In this document: positions 37,701 through 44,179 of the stretch, piece by piece | Layout of the letters: every line of letters starts with the position of its first letter | How positions within the stretch are numbered: position 1 is the first letter of the stretch | NCBI GenBank assembly: GCA_947846985.1 | Contig: CANTUZ010000001.1 | Span: 1,054,001 to 1,118,000 of the forward strand | Source of the DNA: Fratercula arctica | Taxonomy: Eukaryota > Chordata > Aves > Charadriiformes > Alcidae | DNA length: 64,000 bases | Direction of reading: 5' to 3' | The notes under the pieces: generated by a model | What the model was told of the DNA's origin: nothing | The model's input: the letters and a program-made list of their open reading frames with translations, nothing else | The model's database searches: none | Position numbers and translations under genes: made by a program

Positions 37701-40638
37701 GTGCAGCAGGCTGTGCGTCACTCACAAGGAAACCAAGCTCTGACGTGCCTGTAACCATCGAGTGAGTGTCCTGCTCTGAAGCCACAGCCCCCCTGCCCCA
37801 GGCCTGTGTCACACCAGCTCTTGGCCAATAAGCCTGAACGCGTGAGCAGCGAGGGCTGGTTCATGGCGAAGGCACCGCAGTGAGCAGGGAAGGTCCCTCA
37901 GGCACGCATCATCTCCTTTTCCACAGCTTGGACTGAGCCTGGATCCCAACCTCGTCCAGCTGAAGGGCTGAAGGTTGATGCCCTGCATGCCTGGCACACA
38001 GCAGAGCAGCAAACGCATCTCCACTCCAACACCACCCTGTCCAGTAACACCAACGCGGCCACTCCATTTCCCGTCCTGCGGCAGGAAAGCAGGGTGACAA
38101 CAACCCAAGTGTAGGACTGCACCCCGGGAACCCCCAAACACAACACCCTGCCGAGAACGGGACCTGCGGTGGCGCAAACACCAACCAAAAAGCACGCGAC
38201 TTGCCACAACAGATCACGGGGACTGTCCCACTCAGCTCAGACACACACACGTCAGCGTTTCTAACGCTGTGGCAACGAGGGCTTGTGGCCACCCAACTGC
38301 TTCCTTCCCACAGTGGGGGGGACATACACCACTCCGTGAGAAATCTTGGGCTGATCAGGGGAGTCAGTTGATCCCTTCCCAACTCCCAAACCTCTCTGCT
38401 TCCCCCAGATATCCTATGGTCGAAGCAGGGACAGCCAGCCCTGGGGAGAATCACACAATCACAGAATTGTAGGGATTGGAAGGGACCTTTGGAGGTCATC
38501 TTGTCCAACCCCACTGGTAAAGCAGGGTCATCCAGAGCAGGTTGGAGACAGGTTTGGAATGTCTCCACCACCTCTCTGGGCAGCCTGTGCCAGGGCTCTG
38601 CCACCCTCACAATGAACTTGTCCTAATTTTCTTCATTCCAGTTGGTGCCCATTGCCCCATGTCCTGTCCCCAGGCACCACTGAGAAGAGTCTGGCCCCAT
38701 CCTCTTGCCCCCCGCCCTTTAGCTCTTGCTGAGCATTGATGAGATCCCCTCTCACTCTGCTCTTCTCCAGGCGGAACAGCCCCAGGGCTCTCAGCCTTTC
38801 CTCAGCACAGAGATGCTCCAGCCCCTCCGCATCTCTGGAGCCTCCTCTGGACTCTCTCCAGCAGCTCGCTGTCCTTCTGGAACTGGGGAGCCCAGAACTG
38901 GACCCAGGACTCCAGCTGTGGCCTCCCCAGGGCAGAGCAGAGGGGGAGGATGACCTCCCTCCACCTGCTGGCCACGCTCTTCTTGATGCCCCCCAGGAGA
39001 CCATAGGCTTTCTTGGCCACCAGGGCACACTGGGCCCGTCCCAACTCCCAAACCTCTCTGCTTGCCCAAAATATCCTATGGTTGAAGCGGGGAGAGCTGG
39101 CCCTGGGGAAAACATCACCCTGAGGGCTCCATCCTCCCCAGCCGGACTCACAGAATCACAGAATGGTTGGGGTGGGAAGGGACCTCTGGAGACCATCCAG
39201 TCCAACATCCTGCCAGAGCAGGGTCACCCAGTGCAGGCTGCACAGGAACGTGTCCAGGCGGGTTTGGAATGTCTCCAGAGATGGAGACTCCACCACCTCT
39301 CTGGGCAGCCTGTGCCAGGGCTCTGACACCCTCACGGGAAAGAAGTTCCTCCTCATGTTGAGATGGAACTTCCTATGGTCAAGTTTGTGAATACAATCTC
39401 CTCACTCACCAGGAGCTCCTCTCCCAGCACAAACCCTCCCCAGAGGAACTGGGGTGCCGCTGACAATTTTATCTTAGCGGCAAACCCCAGGATCCTTATC
39501 TTCACTCTACAGAAGAGTTTGGGTGTCCACCACGGACCAGCACACCGCTTGGTGAGGGTAAAAGAATAACCCTTTCTCAAATGGCTTCCCAGGCCAGCCC
39601 CCAAGGAGGGACCCCCGCACCCCCCTTCCCAAGGGGCACACACTCCCCTGCTCCCCACCAAGCCCCCCCACACCCCAGGGCTGGCCGAGTGGCGATAGTC
39701 ACCCTTGGAGAGGTGGTCCCTGATGTAGCAGTAGGCCACAGCGGCGAGGAGGGCAGGTACCACAGCTCCCGGGGGGCAGCTCCCGGCTCCGCTCCGATGC
39801 CCGCCGGGGTCTCCTCCGCGACGACAGCCCTGCTCGGCACCCATGGGTGATGGCTCTCCATGGGACGGCCCCGGCACGGGGCAGCTTGTGCCAGCCAGGC
39901 TGGTGGTGGGTGGCCACGGGGGCAGCAGTGGGGACAGGCCTGGGACCTGCGGCCTGGAACCCTCTGCCAGGGGGGTCCCCTTTGGACCTGGCCCCATATC
40001 TAGAGGGGAGTCCCCCATAGCTGGCCCCATTGCTAGGGGGGAGCCTCGGGGGTCCAGCCCTATTGCTAGGGGGGAGTTCCCAGGGCCTGGCCCCGTATCT
40101 ATGGGGGAACCCCCCAGGGCTGGCCCCATTGCTAGAGGGGGGCCTTGGGGGTCTAGCCCCACAGATAGGGGGGAGCCCCTGTGGTGTGGCCCCATTGCTA
40201 GAGGGGGGTCATGGCCGTCTGGACCCACTGCTAGGGGCGAACCCCCCATTGCTAGTGGGGGGCTCCCGGGGCCCGGCTCCACTGGCAGAGGGGAGCCCCT
40301 GAGGCCTAGCCCCATATCTATGAGGGAGCCCCCCCGGGCCAGCCCCATCGCTAGGGGGGGGTCTCGGGGGTCCGGGCCCACTGCTAGGGGGGATCCCCCC
40401 GGCCCCGTTACCTGGGTTCCCTCCCGTCGCCCCCCGCCCTGTCAGCCTCGCGCTCGGCGCGGGCTCGCGGTGCCCCCTGGCGGCCGAAGCCGGCAGCAGC
40501 CGCGGCCCAGGGGGTCCCAGGCCCCTCAGCCGCCACCGGAGCCCCGTAGGCCGCCCGCGACGGTGACAGCCACGGCCGAGCCCGAAGGAGTCGCGCCAGC
40601 CCCGGCGGCGGCGGGCGGGAGGCCAGGGAAGCCAGCAT
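4669..40638 (-). CDS. CLPB: CLPB (Skd3) mitochondrial ankyrin AAA+ disaggregase, 5' five coding exons
   Basis: The exons 40638-40412, 39899-39703, 35678-35627, 21952-21866 and 4772-4669 join without breaking frame and encode residues 1-222. The order is an Arg/Ala/Leu-rich presequence (1-40), a Gly/Pro-rich stretch, a hydrophobic segment (about 120-134) ending in Cys-Tyr, and then ankyrin repeats with the motifs [23 protein letters not shown] and [13 protein letters not shown]. The ankyrin part matches vertebrate CLPB almost residue for residue as I remember it. CLPB is an ATP-driven protein disaggregase of the mitochondrial intermembrane space; its ankyrin repeats assist substrate handling and oligomerisation. 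The AAA+ and C-terminal exons are not here and must lie left of position 1. All donors are GT and all acceptors AG. Identification is firm; the exact start and the exon 1/2 junction are inferred. Confidence 0.93.
5112..5401 (+). mobile_element. CR1 LINE 3' fragment, sense
   Basis: Contains AGAAATTCTTGGCTGTGAGG, the [20 protein letters not shown] reading and the tail TGATTCTATGATTA. Same subfamily as the copies at 18250, 24187, 29280, 32719 and 37303. Confidence 0.93.
5881..6331 (-). mobile_element. CR1 LINE fragment, antisense
   Basis: Begins GAGTCACAGAATCACAGAAT and runs through antisense RT C-terminus to CCTCACCAGCTCCGTTGCCC. Same subfamily as 3192-3838. Confidence 0.93.
6488..6859 (+). 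mobile_element. CR1 LINE fragment, sense
   Basis: GGCTCCGGAGATGCAGAGGG through GGTCTCCAGAGGTCCCTGAC and TCTGTGATTATGTGATC. Same subfamily as 97-876, with internal deletions. Confidence 0.9.
7630..7846 (+). mobile_element. CR1 LINE 3' fragment, sense
   Basis: GGTGGTGAGCCCCTGGCGCA to the tail TGTGATTCCATGATTCTATG. Confidence 0.92.
8118..8190 (+). mobile_element. CR1 LINE 3' tail
   Basis: Only the last 73 bases: GGTTGATGGTTGGACTTGAT, GATCTGAAAGGTGCCTTCCA and TTCTATGGTTCTATGATTCT. Confidence 0.88.
9224..11039 (+). mobile_element. CR1 LINE, near-intact reverse-transcriptase region
   Basis: The longest element in the window. An open frame 9211-9777 carries the RT N-terminal part ([34 protein letters not shown]). 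After a shift at about 9690 an open frame of 417 residues to 10948 carries the RT core (motif [15 protein letters not shown], motif [12 protein letters not shown]) and the CR1 C-terminal region. The shift coincides with an apparent short deletion where CR1 normally has a PGNYRPVSLTS-type motif. The endonuclease and ORF1 are absent (5' truncation). It ends with three ATTCTATG units. The few lesions suggest a relatively recent insertion; without those 5' parts it cannot be autonomous. Confidence 0.96.
12248..12822 (-). mobile_element. CR1 LINE fragment, antisense
   Basis: CACAGAATCACAGAATGGCT at its left end through antisense RT C-terminus to CCCTCCACCTGCTGGCCACA. Confidence 0.93.
13733..13902 (-). 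mobile_element. CR1 LINE 3' fragment, antisense
   Basis: TAGAATCATAGAATCATCAA to CCACTGCCCTGGGCAGCCTG. Confidence 0.9.
14205..14357 (+). mobile_element. CR1 LINE 3' fragment, sense
   Basis: GGAGTCTCCTTCTCTGGAGA through GGTCTCCAGAGGTCCCTGCC to GGGATTCTGGGATTCTGTG. Confidence 0.88.
15363..15812 (-). mobile_element. CR1 LINE 3' fragment, antisense, split by a nested CR1
   Basis: The antisense tail ATCAAAGAATCGTTTAAGTT (15363-15403) is interrupted and resumes as GATCATCGAGTCCAACTGTC at about 15587, running to TTTCCTCTTGTCCTGTC. Confidence 0.88.
15404..15586 (+). mobile_element. CR1 LINE 3' fragment, nested inside an older antisense CR1
   Basis: GAACAAGTTGCCCAGAGAGG through GCTTGATGAGGCTCTGAGCA to the tail TTCTATGATTCTATTCTATG. 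Same subfamily as 23196-23677. Confidence 0.88.
16439..16606 (+). mobile_element. CR1 LINE 3' fragment, sense
   Basis: GCTGCCCAGAGAAGCTGTGG to TTTCATGATTCTATG. Confidence 0.92.
16828..17090 (+). mobile_element. CR1 LINE 3' fragment, sense
   Basis: AATAGGACAAGAGGAAACGG, GGATATGAGGAAAAATTTCT, then the tail GACAATTCTGTGATTCC. Confidence 0.92.
18250..19057 (+). mobile_element. CR1 LINE fragment, sense
   Basis: About 0.8 kb: GTAGGGTCCTGCACCTGGGT, the [20 protein letters not shown] reading, [20 protein letters not shown] and the tail TGATTCCATGATTCTACG. Multiple frameshifts. Confidence 0.93.
20521..20568 (-). mobile_element. CR1 LINE tail fragment, antisense
   Basis: AATCATAGAATGTGTTGGGT followed by TGGAAGGGACCTCTAAAGG; 48 bases only. 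Confidence 0.8.
21866..21952 (-). CDS. CLPB: CLPB coding exon 4: first ankyrin repeat core
   Basis: An 87-bp exon with the acceptor CCTACCCAG|GTTG and the donor CTCCAG|GTAGGT. It encodes residues 160-187, LLLEGADVN then [19 protein letters not shown], with the ankyrin consensus G-ADVN and G-TALM. Its phase (one base in, two out) fits both neighbouring exons exactly. Confidence 0.96.
22724..22797. mobile_element. Two CR1 tails fused head to head
   Basis: An antisense tail (ATCATGGAATCACAGAATGG, to about 22752) runs directly into a sense tail (TCTGAAAGGTCCCTTCCAAC to ATTCTATGATTCTGTGATTC). The pair is an imperfect palindrome. Confidence 0.8.
22921..23030 (-). mobile_element. CR1 LINE tail fragment, antisense
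   Basis: CATAGAATCACCAAATGGTT through GACACCTCCCACTAGACCAG. Confidence 0.9.
23196..23677 (+). mobile_element. CR1 LINE fragment, sense
   Basis: AAGGACATGGACCTGTTGGA, the [20 protein letters not shown] reading, and the tail ATATTCTATGATTCTATGA. Confidence 0.93.
24187..24587 (-). mobile_element. CR1 LINE fragment, antisense
   Basis: AATCAAGGAATCATGGAATG to the antisense of the RT C-terminus ending near CCCCAACTCTCCCAGTG. Confidence 0.92.
26598..26806 (-). mobile_element. CR1 LINE 3' fragment, antisense, tandem copy 1
   Basis: CATAGAATCACAGAATCATC to ACCCTTTCATTGTAAAAAAT. It is part of a unit repeated about 294 bases to the right. Confidence 0.9.
26891..27100 (-). mobile_element. CR1 LINE 3' fragment, antisense, tandem copy 2
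   Basis: CCTAGAATCATAGAATTGTC to ACCCTTTCCGTGTAAAAAAT. Confidence 0.9.
27962..28157 (-). mobile_element. CR1 LINE 3' fragment, antisense
   Basis: AATCAGAGAAGGGTTTGGGT to CCCTCATGCAGAAGCTGTCC. Confidence 0.9.
29052..29162 (-). mobile_element. CR1 LINE internal fragment, antisense
   Basis: CTGAGATCTCATCTCAATCT to AGCCTTCCTGAAGCCCCTTT, with neither the 3' tail nor the 5' part. Confidence 0.85.
29280..29523 (+). mobile_element. CR1 LINE 3' fragment, sense
   Basis: AGAGCCCCTTCCAGTCCCTA, then TTCTTGGCTGTGAGGGGGGT to TTCTGTGATTCTATGA. Together with 29052-29162 it forms an inverted pair about 120 bases apart. Confidence 0.9.
30736..31216 (-). mobile_element. CR1 LINE fragment, antisense
   Basis: AATCATAGAATTGTCCAGGT through antisense RT C-terminus to CCTCAATGGCTTTCTTGTAC. 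Confidence 0.93.
32719..33162 (-). mobile_element. CR1 LINE fragment, antisense
   Basis: TCATAGAATCACATAATGGT to CTCACAGCAGAGGGGCTCCA. Confidence 0.93.
33488..33590 (-). mobile_element. CR1 LINE tail fragment, antisense
   Basis: GTCAGAGAATGGTTTGGGCT to CACTTTCCACCAGACTTTCC. Diverged, about 100 bases. Confidence 0.8.
34765..35333 (-). mobile_element. CR1 LINE fragment, antisense
   Basis: CACAGAATCCCAGACCAGCA through antisense RT C-terminus to CCTCCACCTGCTGGCCACGC. Confidence 0.93.
35627..35678 (-). CDS. CLPB: CLPB coding exon 3: start of ankyrin region
   Basis: A 52-bp exon with the acceptor TCTGTTTTCAG|AAGATG and the donor AACAG|GTGGGC. It encodes [18 protein letters not shown] (residues 142-159), matching the first ankyrin helix of vertebrate CLPB (human has DAALLEAARANN at this place). 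It enters with one base carried from exon 2 and leaves with two bases of an Arg codon. Confidence 0.93.
37303..37637 (-). mobile_element. CR1 LINE fragment, antisense
   Basis: CACTGAATGGTTTGGGTGGG to CTGGAAGAGGCTCCAAGGTC. Confidence 0.92.
38447..39032 (-). mobile_element. CR1 LINE fragment, antisense, flanked by a direct repeat
   Basis: GAATCACACAATCACAGAAT to TTGGCCACCAGGGCACACTG. An 80-base direct repeat brackets it (38378-38455 and 39041-39118). Confidence 0.92.
39149..39388 (-). mobile_element. CR1 LINE 3' fragment, antisense
   Basis: CACAGAATCACAGAATGGTT to TCCTATGGTCAAGTTTGTG. This is the last CR1 before an 18-kb stretch without any. Confidence 0.92.
39703..39899 (-). CDS. CLPB: CLPB coding exon 2: hydrophobic PARL-processing segment
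   Basis: The 197-bp exon lies between the acceptor CCACCACCAG|C and the donor CCAAGG|GTGACT. It encodes residues 77-141: a Cys/Gly/Pro-rich linker followed by [16 protein letters not shown]. In human CLPB the equivalent hydrophobic stretch ends Val-Val-His-Cys-Tyr, and the protease PARL cuts before that Tyr (Tyr127) to activate the disaggregase; here the Cys-Tyr pair falls at about residues 133-134. The reading frame stays open far upstream into intron 1, so the acceptor is chosen because it restores frame with exon 1 and follows a pyrimidine-rich tract. Confidence 0.8.
39900..40411 (-). repeat. CLPB intron 1, filled by a 33-bp minisatellite
   Basis: About 13 units span roughly 39965-40400. 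On the plus strand each unit is built on GGCCCCATTGCTAGGGGGGA with variable joins. The period is 33 bp (for example ATTGCTAG at 40029 and 40062), a multiple of three. On the minus strand the array is therefore open and reads as an 11-residue repeat of the type [11 protein letters not shown], in the same frame as exon 2. Runs of six or seven G on the plus strand could form quadruplexes. Confidence 0.85.
40412..40638 (-). CDS. CLPB: CLPB coding exon 1: start codon and mitochondrial presequence
   Basis: The start ATG is at 40638-40636 and opens [20 protein letters not shown], rich in Leu, Ala and Arg with no acidic residue, as expected of a matrix-type targeting peptide. Human CLPB also opens with Met-Leu-x-Ser-Leu and an Arg-rich helix. 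A further ATG lies upstream in frame (40692) but would add a Gly/Arg-rich stretch before this canonical start, so I prefer 40638. The exon is 227 bp and ends CCCAG|GTAACG at 40412, leaving two bases for the next codon. Unspliced readthrough meets TAA at once, which supports use of this donor. Confidence 0.8.
40467..40486 (-). promoter_or_regulatory. CTCF-like motif inside CLPB exon 1
   Basis: The minus strand reads GGCCGCCAGGGGGCACCGCG, a strong CTCF-type core. It overlaps coding sequence (Gly-Arg-Gln-Gly-Ala-Pro-Arg), so its conservation could reflect either role. It points away from the site at 40805. Confidence 0.5.
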
Positions 40639-40710
40639 CGTCCCCTCGCTCGCCGCGCTCCGCCGCCGGCACCTCCTTCCCCCCCCACGCACGCCGCTGA
40701 CACCGGCGAA

Positions 40711-40722
40711 CCAAGATGGCGG
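40711..40722 (+). promoter_or_regulatory. YY1-like motif
   Basis: CCAAGATGGCGG contains the AAGATGGCGGC core of promoter YY1 sites. It lies on the plus strand 73 bases upstream of the CLPB ATG, so it is antisense to the gene. Confidence 0.6.
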
Positions 40723-40734
40723 CGACAGCCGCGG

Positions 40735-40759
40735 CGCAAGGCATGATGGGAGTTGTAGT
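40735..40759 (-). promoter_or_regulatory. ZNF143 / Staf (SBS) motif
   Basis: On the minus strand the site reads ACTACAACTCCCATCATGCC followed by TTGCG. This closely follows the ZNF143 consensus ACTACAATTCCC-N2-ATGC-TTG-G, about 100 bases upstream of the CLPB start codon. Confidence 0.8.
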
Positions 40760-40804
40760 CCCCGCCGCTCCCACCACCGCGCCGTCGAGACCTCCGCGGA
40801 CTAC

Positions 40805-40823
40805 AGCCCCCAGGGGGCGCCGC
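40805..40823 (+). promoter_or_regulatory. CTCF-like motif upstream of CLPB
   Basis: AGCCCCCAGGGGGCGCCGC matches the CTCF core (C-C-x-x-x-AGGGGGCGC). It is within the CpG-rich promoter block. Confidence 0.5.
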
Positions 40824-40934
40824 GGCCCGCCCGGGGCATGCCGGGAAGAGGCGCCGGCTCCCGTCGCGGCAAGGCGGGGGGGGGGGGAGCGTAGTGAGGA
40901 GGAGCCTGGGTTCGAGACCCGGCGCGGGCTCAAA

Positions 40935-41425
40935 AGCCAGGGCACGTGCATGTGCACACACGTGTGCGCACACATGTGCACGCGCGCGCACACACACGTG
41001 CACGCACACACACGTGCATGCGCGCACACGCGTGCACACACGTACACAGACGTGCACTTGCACGCATGCAATCACACGCGTGACCATGCGCGGCACAGGC
41101 GCACGCAGACCTGCAGGCGCACACACGTGCGCTCATGCGTGCACACACGGCCACGCGCCTGCAGGCGTGCGCGCGGGCACTTGCAAACCTGGCCGCGCAC
41201 CCCGAGGAGCACACGCACACGTGCACTCACACACGTGTGTGCGCACACACACACACGCACGCATAGGGGTGCGCACACATGAGCGCTTGGGCACGCTTGC
41301 GTGCACAGGGAGCTCAGACACAGCTGCGTCCACGCATGCGCCCTTGTGCATGCACGCACTCACGTGTGCACACGCCCATGTGCAGCTGTGCACACGTATG
41401 CACACACGTGTGAATCTCACCAGCC
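40935..41425 (+). repeat. CA-rich alternating purine-pyrimidine array
   Basis: About 490 bases of ACACACGTGCACGCAC-type sequence. Long CG-containing alternating stretches such as CACGCGCGCACACACACGTG favour Z-DNA. Confidence 0.93.
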
Positions 41426-41504
41426 GGGGGGGCTACACGCCCCAGAAGGGTCGGTGCTGTGGGACCTGTGTGTGGGGTGTGGGGAGACTCTCCCTGCCGT
41501 GCAC
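41426..41504. other. Short unique spacer between CA and TG arrays
   Basis: About 80 non-repetitive bases (GGGGGGCTACACGCCCCAGA to GACTCTCCCTGCC) separate the CA-strand and TG-strand halves. Confidence 0.8.
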
Positions 41505-43912
41505 ACGTGTGAGTGCACGTGTGTGTGTGTGCCTGTGTGTGCACACATGTATGAATGCACATGTGTGTGTACATGTGTCGGTGTGTGCACGCATGTGAGT
41601 GCACCTGTGCATGCATGTGCACATCCCTGTGTGAGTGCCTGTGTGTGCACGTGCACGCCTGTGTGCATGCATGCGTGTGTAAGTACACATGTGCGTGTGC
41701 ATGCATGCAAATCACGTGTGTGCATGCATGTATGTGGCTCTGAGTGTGTGTGCATGAGTGTATGTGTGTGCATGTGTCTGCACACACACATGTGTGTGTG
41801 TGCGTGTGCACGTCTGTGTGCATGCAGGTGTGTGTAAGTGCACATGTGTGCAGGCAAATCGTGTGTGCACGTGCATGTGCATGCCCATGAGTGTGCATGC
41901 CAGTGTGTATGAGTACATGTGTGTGCGCGCATGCATGTATGTTGCTCTGAGTGTGCGTGCATACCTGTGTGTATGAGTACATGTGTGTTTGCATGTGCCT
42001 GTGGCCATGCGTGTGTAAGTGCACATGTGTGTGCATGCATGTATGTGCCTGTGAGTCTGCACGCCTGTGTGTATGAGTACATGTGCGCACACATGTGTGT
42101 GCATGCACGTATGTGGCTCTGAGTGTGTGTCCATGCCTGTGTGTATGAATGCACGTGTGTGCACGTGCACGTCTGTGTGCATGCATGTGTGAGTGCCCGT
42201 GTGTGTGAATCACGTGTGTGCATGCACATACATGCCTGTGAGCATGTGTGCATGCCTGTGAGTATGAGTGCATGTGTGTGCATGTGTGTATGTGGCTCTG
42301 AGTGTGTGTGCATGCCCGTGTGTGTGAGTGCATGTGTCTGAGTGCACATGTGTGTGCATGTGTGTACGTGGCTCTGAGTGTGTGTGCATGCCCGTGTGTG
42401 TGAGTACGTATGTGTGCATGTGCCTGTGGCCACGCATGTGCGTGTGAGTGCCCGTGTGTGTGCATGCATGTGGGTGAATCACGTGCGTGCACGCATGTAT
42501 GTGACTCTGAGTCTTTGCGCATGCCTGTGTGCATGAGTGCATGTGCGTGCACGTGCACGTCTGTGTGCATACACGTGTGTATGAGTACACATGTGTGCAT
42601 GCACGTATGTGGCTTTGAGTGTGTGTGCATGCCTCTGTATGAATGCACGTGTGTGCATGTGCACGTCTGTGTGCATGCATGTGTGCGTGAGCGCACCTGT
42701 GTGTGCATGTGTGTGTGTGAATCACATGTGTGCATGCATGTACATGCCCGTGAGTCTGTTTGCATGCCTGTGGGTGTGGGTACACATGTGTGCATGTGTG
42801 TATGTGGCTCTGAGTGTGTGTGCATGCCTGTGTGTACAAATGTGTGCGTGTATGTGCACATGTATGTGCCAGTGGCCATGCATGTGTGTGTGAGTGCACG
42901 TGTGTGTGTATGCGTTTGCGTCAATCATGTGCATGCATGTACGTAGCTCTGAGTGTGTGTGCACACCGGTGTGTATGAATACATGTGTGTTTGCATGTGC
43001 CTGTGGCCACACATGTGTGTGTGAGTGCCCGTGTGTGTGCGTGCATGTGTGAATCCTGTGTGTGCATGCATGTATGTGCCTATGTATGAGCGCATGTGTG
43101 TGCATGTCTGTGTGCAAATGCACGTGTGTGTGCATGCATGTGAATCACGTATGTGCGTGCAAATACCTGTCTGTGTGTGCATGCCTGTGTGTATGAGTAC
43201 ATGTGTGTGCATGCGTGTACGTGTCTCTGAGTGTGTGTGCATGTCTGTGTGTATGAGTACGTGTGTGTGCATGCGTGTACGTGTCTCTGAGTGTGTGTGC
43301 ATGTCTGTGTGTATGAGTACGTGTGTGTGCATGCGTGTACGTGTCTCTGAGTGTGTGTGCATGCCCGTGTGTGAGTGCATGTGTCTGAGTGCACATGTGT
43401 GTGCATGCCCATATGTGCCTGTGAGTGTGTGTGCATGCCTGTGTGTATGAGCACACGTGTGTGCATGCATGTGGTTCTGTGTGTGCATGCCTGTATGTAT
43501 GAATGCACGTGTGTGCATGTGCACGTCTGTGTGCATGCACGTGTGTGTGAGTGCCCATGTGTGTGCATGCATGTGTGAATCACGTGTGTGCATGCACGTA
43601 TGTGGCTCTGAGTGTGTGTGCATGCCTGTATGAATGCATGTGTGTGCATGTGTCTGCCTGTGCACACGTGTGTGTGTACATGTGCACATGCCTGTGTGCA
43701 TGCAGATGTGAGTGAACACGTGTGTGCATGCATGTGAATCGTGTGTGTGCATGCCCATGTGTATGAGTACATGTGCGTGTGCATGCGTGTATGTGCCTGT
43801 GAGTGCGTGTGCATGCCCATGTGCATGAGCGCATGTGTGTGCATGCACACGCGTGTCTGTGTGCACATGTGTGTGCATGTGCACGTGCCTGTAGGTGTGT
43901 GAGTGCATGTGC
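41505..43912 (+). repeat. TG-rich alternating array, 2.4 kb
   Basis: TGTGTGCATGCATGTG-type sequence with higher-order units. For example, a 60-bp unit (GTGTGTGTGCATGCGTGTAC, GTGTCTCTGAGTGTGTG, TGTCTGTGTGTATGAGTAC) is repeated three times almost unchanged at 43201-43362. Long His/Thr or Cys/Val open frames here are by-products of the repeat. Confidence 0.95.
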
Positions 43913-44179
43913 CGGGGGAGGGGGAAACTCAGTGCTGGGGGTGTCAGAACCCACGGTTTGTGAATGGCATTTTAGCATGGAAAATACAGGTTGAATTAAA
44001 AAAAAAAAAGGGGGGCGGGTTCATTGAGAAGAAGGGGGGGGTTTATGTAGCGGTTCATTGACCGGGGGGGGGATCTTCCCTCGGTGCTCAAACACCCGGC
44101 TCCTGCCCCCCAGCCGCTGGGGAAGGAGAAGGGAATGGGGGGCTCCAGCTGGGCGCTGCTGGCACCATGGGGAAGCACC
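43913..44179. other. Spacer between TG array and pentamer array
   Basis: Single-copy GC-rich sequence with A12 and G7-G10 runs; no gene seen. Confidence 0.6.

Larger units (their letters stand above)
35679..39702 (-). other. CLPB intron 2, 4.0 kb
   Basis: GC-richer than introns 3-5. It carries CR1 at 37303, 38447 and 39149; 35679-37302 and 37638-38377 show nothing recognisable. Confidence 0.7.
40639..40900 (-). promoter_or_regulatory. CLPB CpG-rich promoter
   Basis: The 260 bases upstream of the CLPB start codon are TATA-less and dense in CpG. They hold CAAGATGGCGGC (YY1-like, 40711-40722), an SBS/ZNF143-like site (40735-40759) and CCCCCAGGGGGCGCC (CTCF-like, 40807-40821). This combination is typical of housekeeping and mitochondrial gene promoters. 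The transcription start is not defined by sequence alone. Confidence 0.75.

Noticed and set aside
39353..40381. A 342-residue minus-strand frame covering CLPB exon 2 and the intron 1 array, as a single exon
   Set aside because: A presequence-encoding exon 1 with an in-phase donor exists upstream, and part of the frame runs into intron 2 and CR1. Kept only as a possible alternative start.
41314..42924. A 536-residue minus-strand frame rich in His and Thr, and similar Cys/Val frames on the plus strand
   Set aside because: It is wholly inside the CA/TG array. The frame follows from the repeat, with no splice sites, domain or unique sequence.
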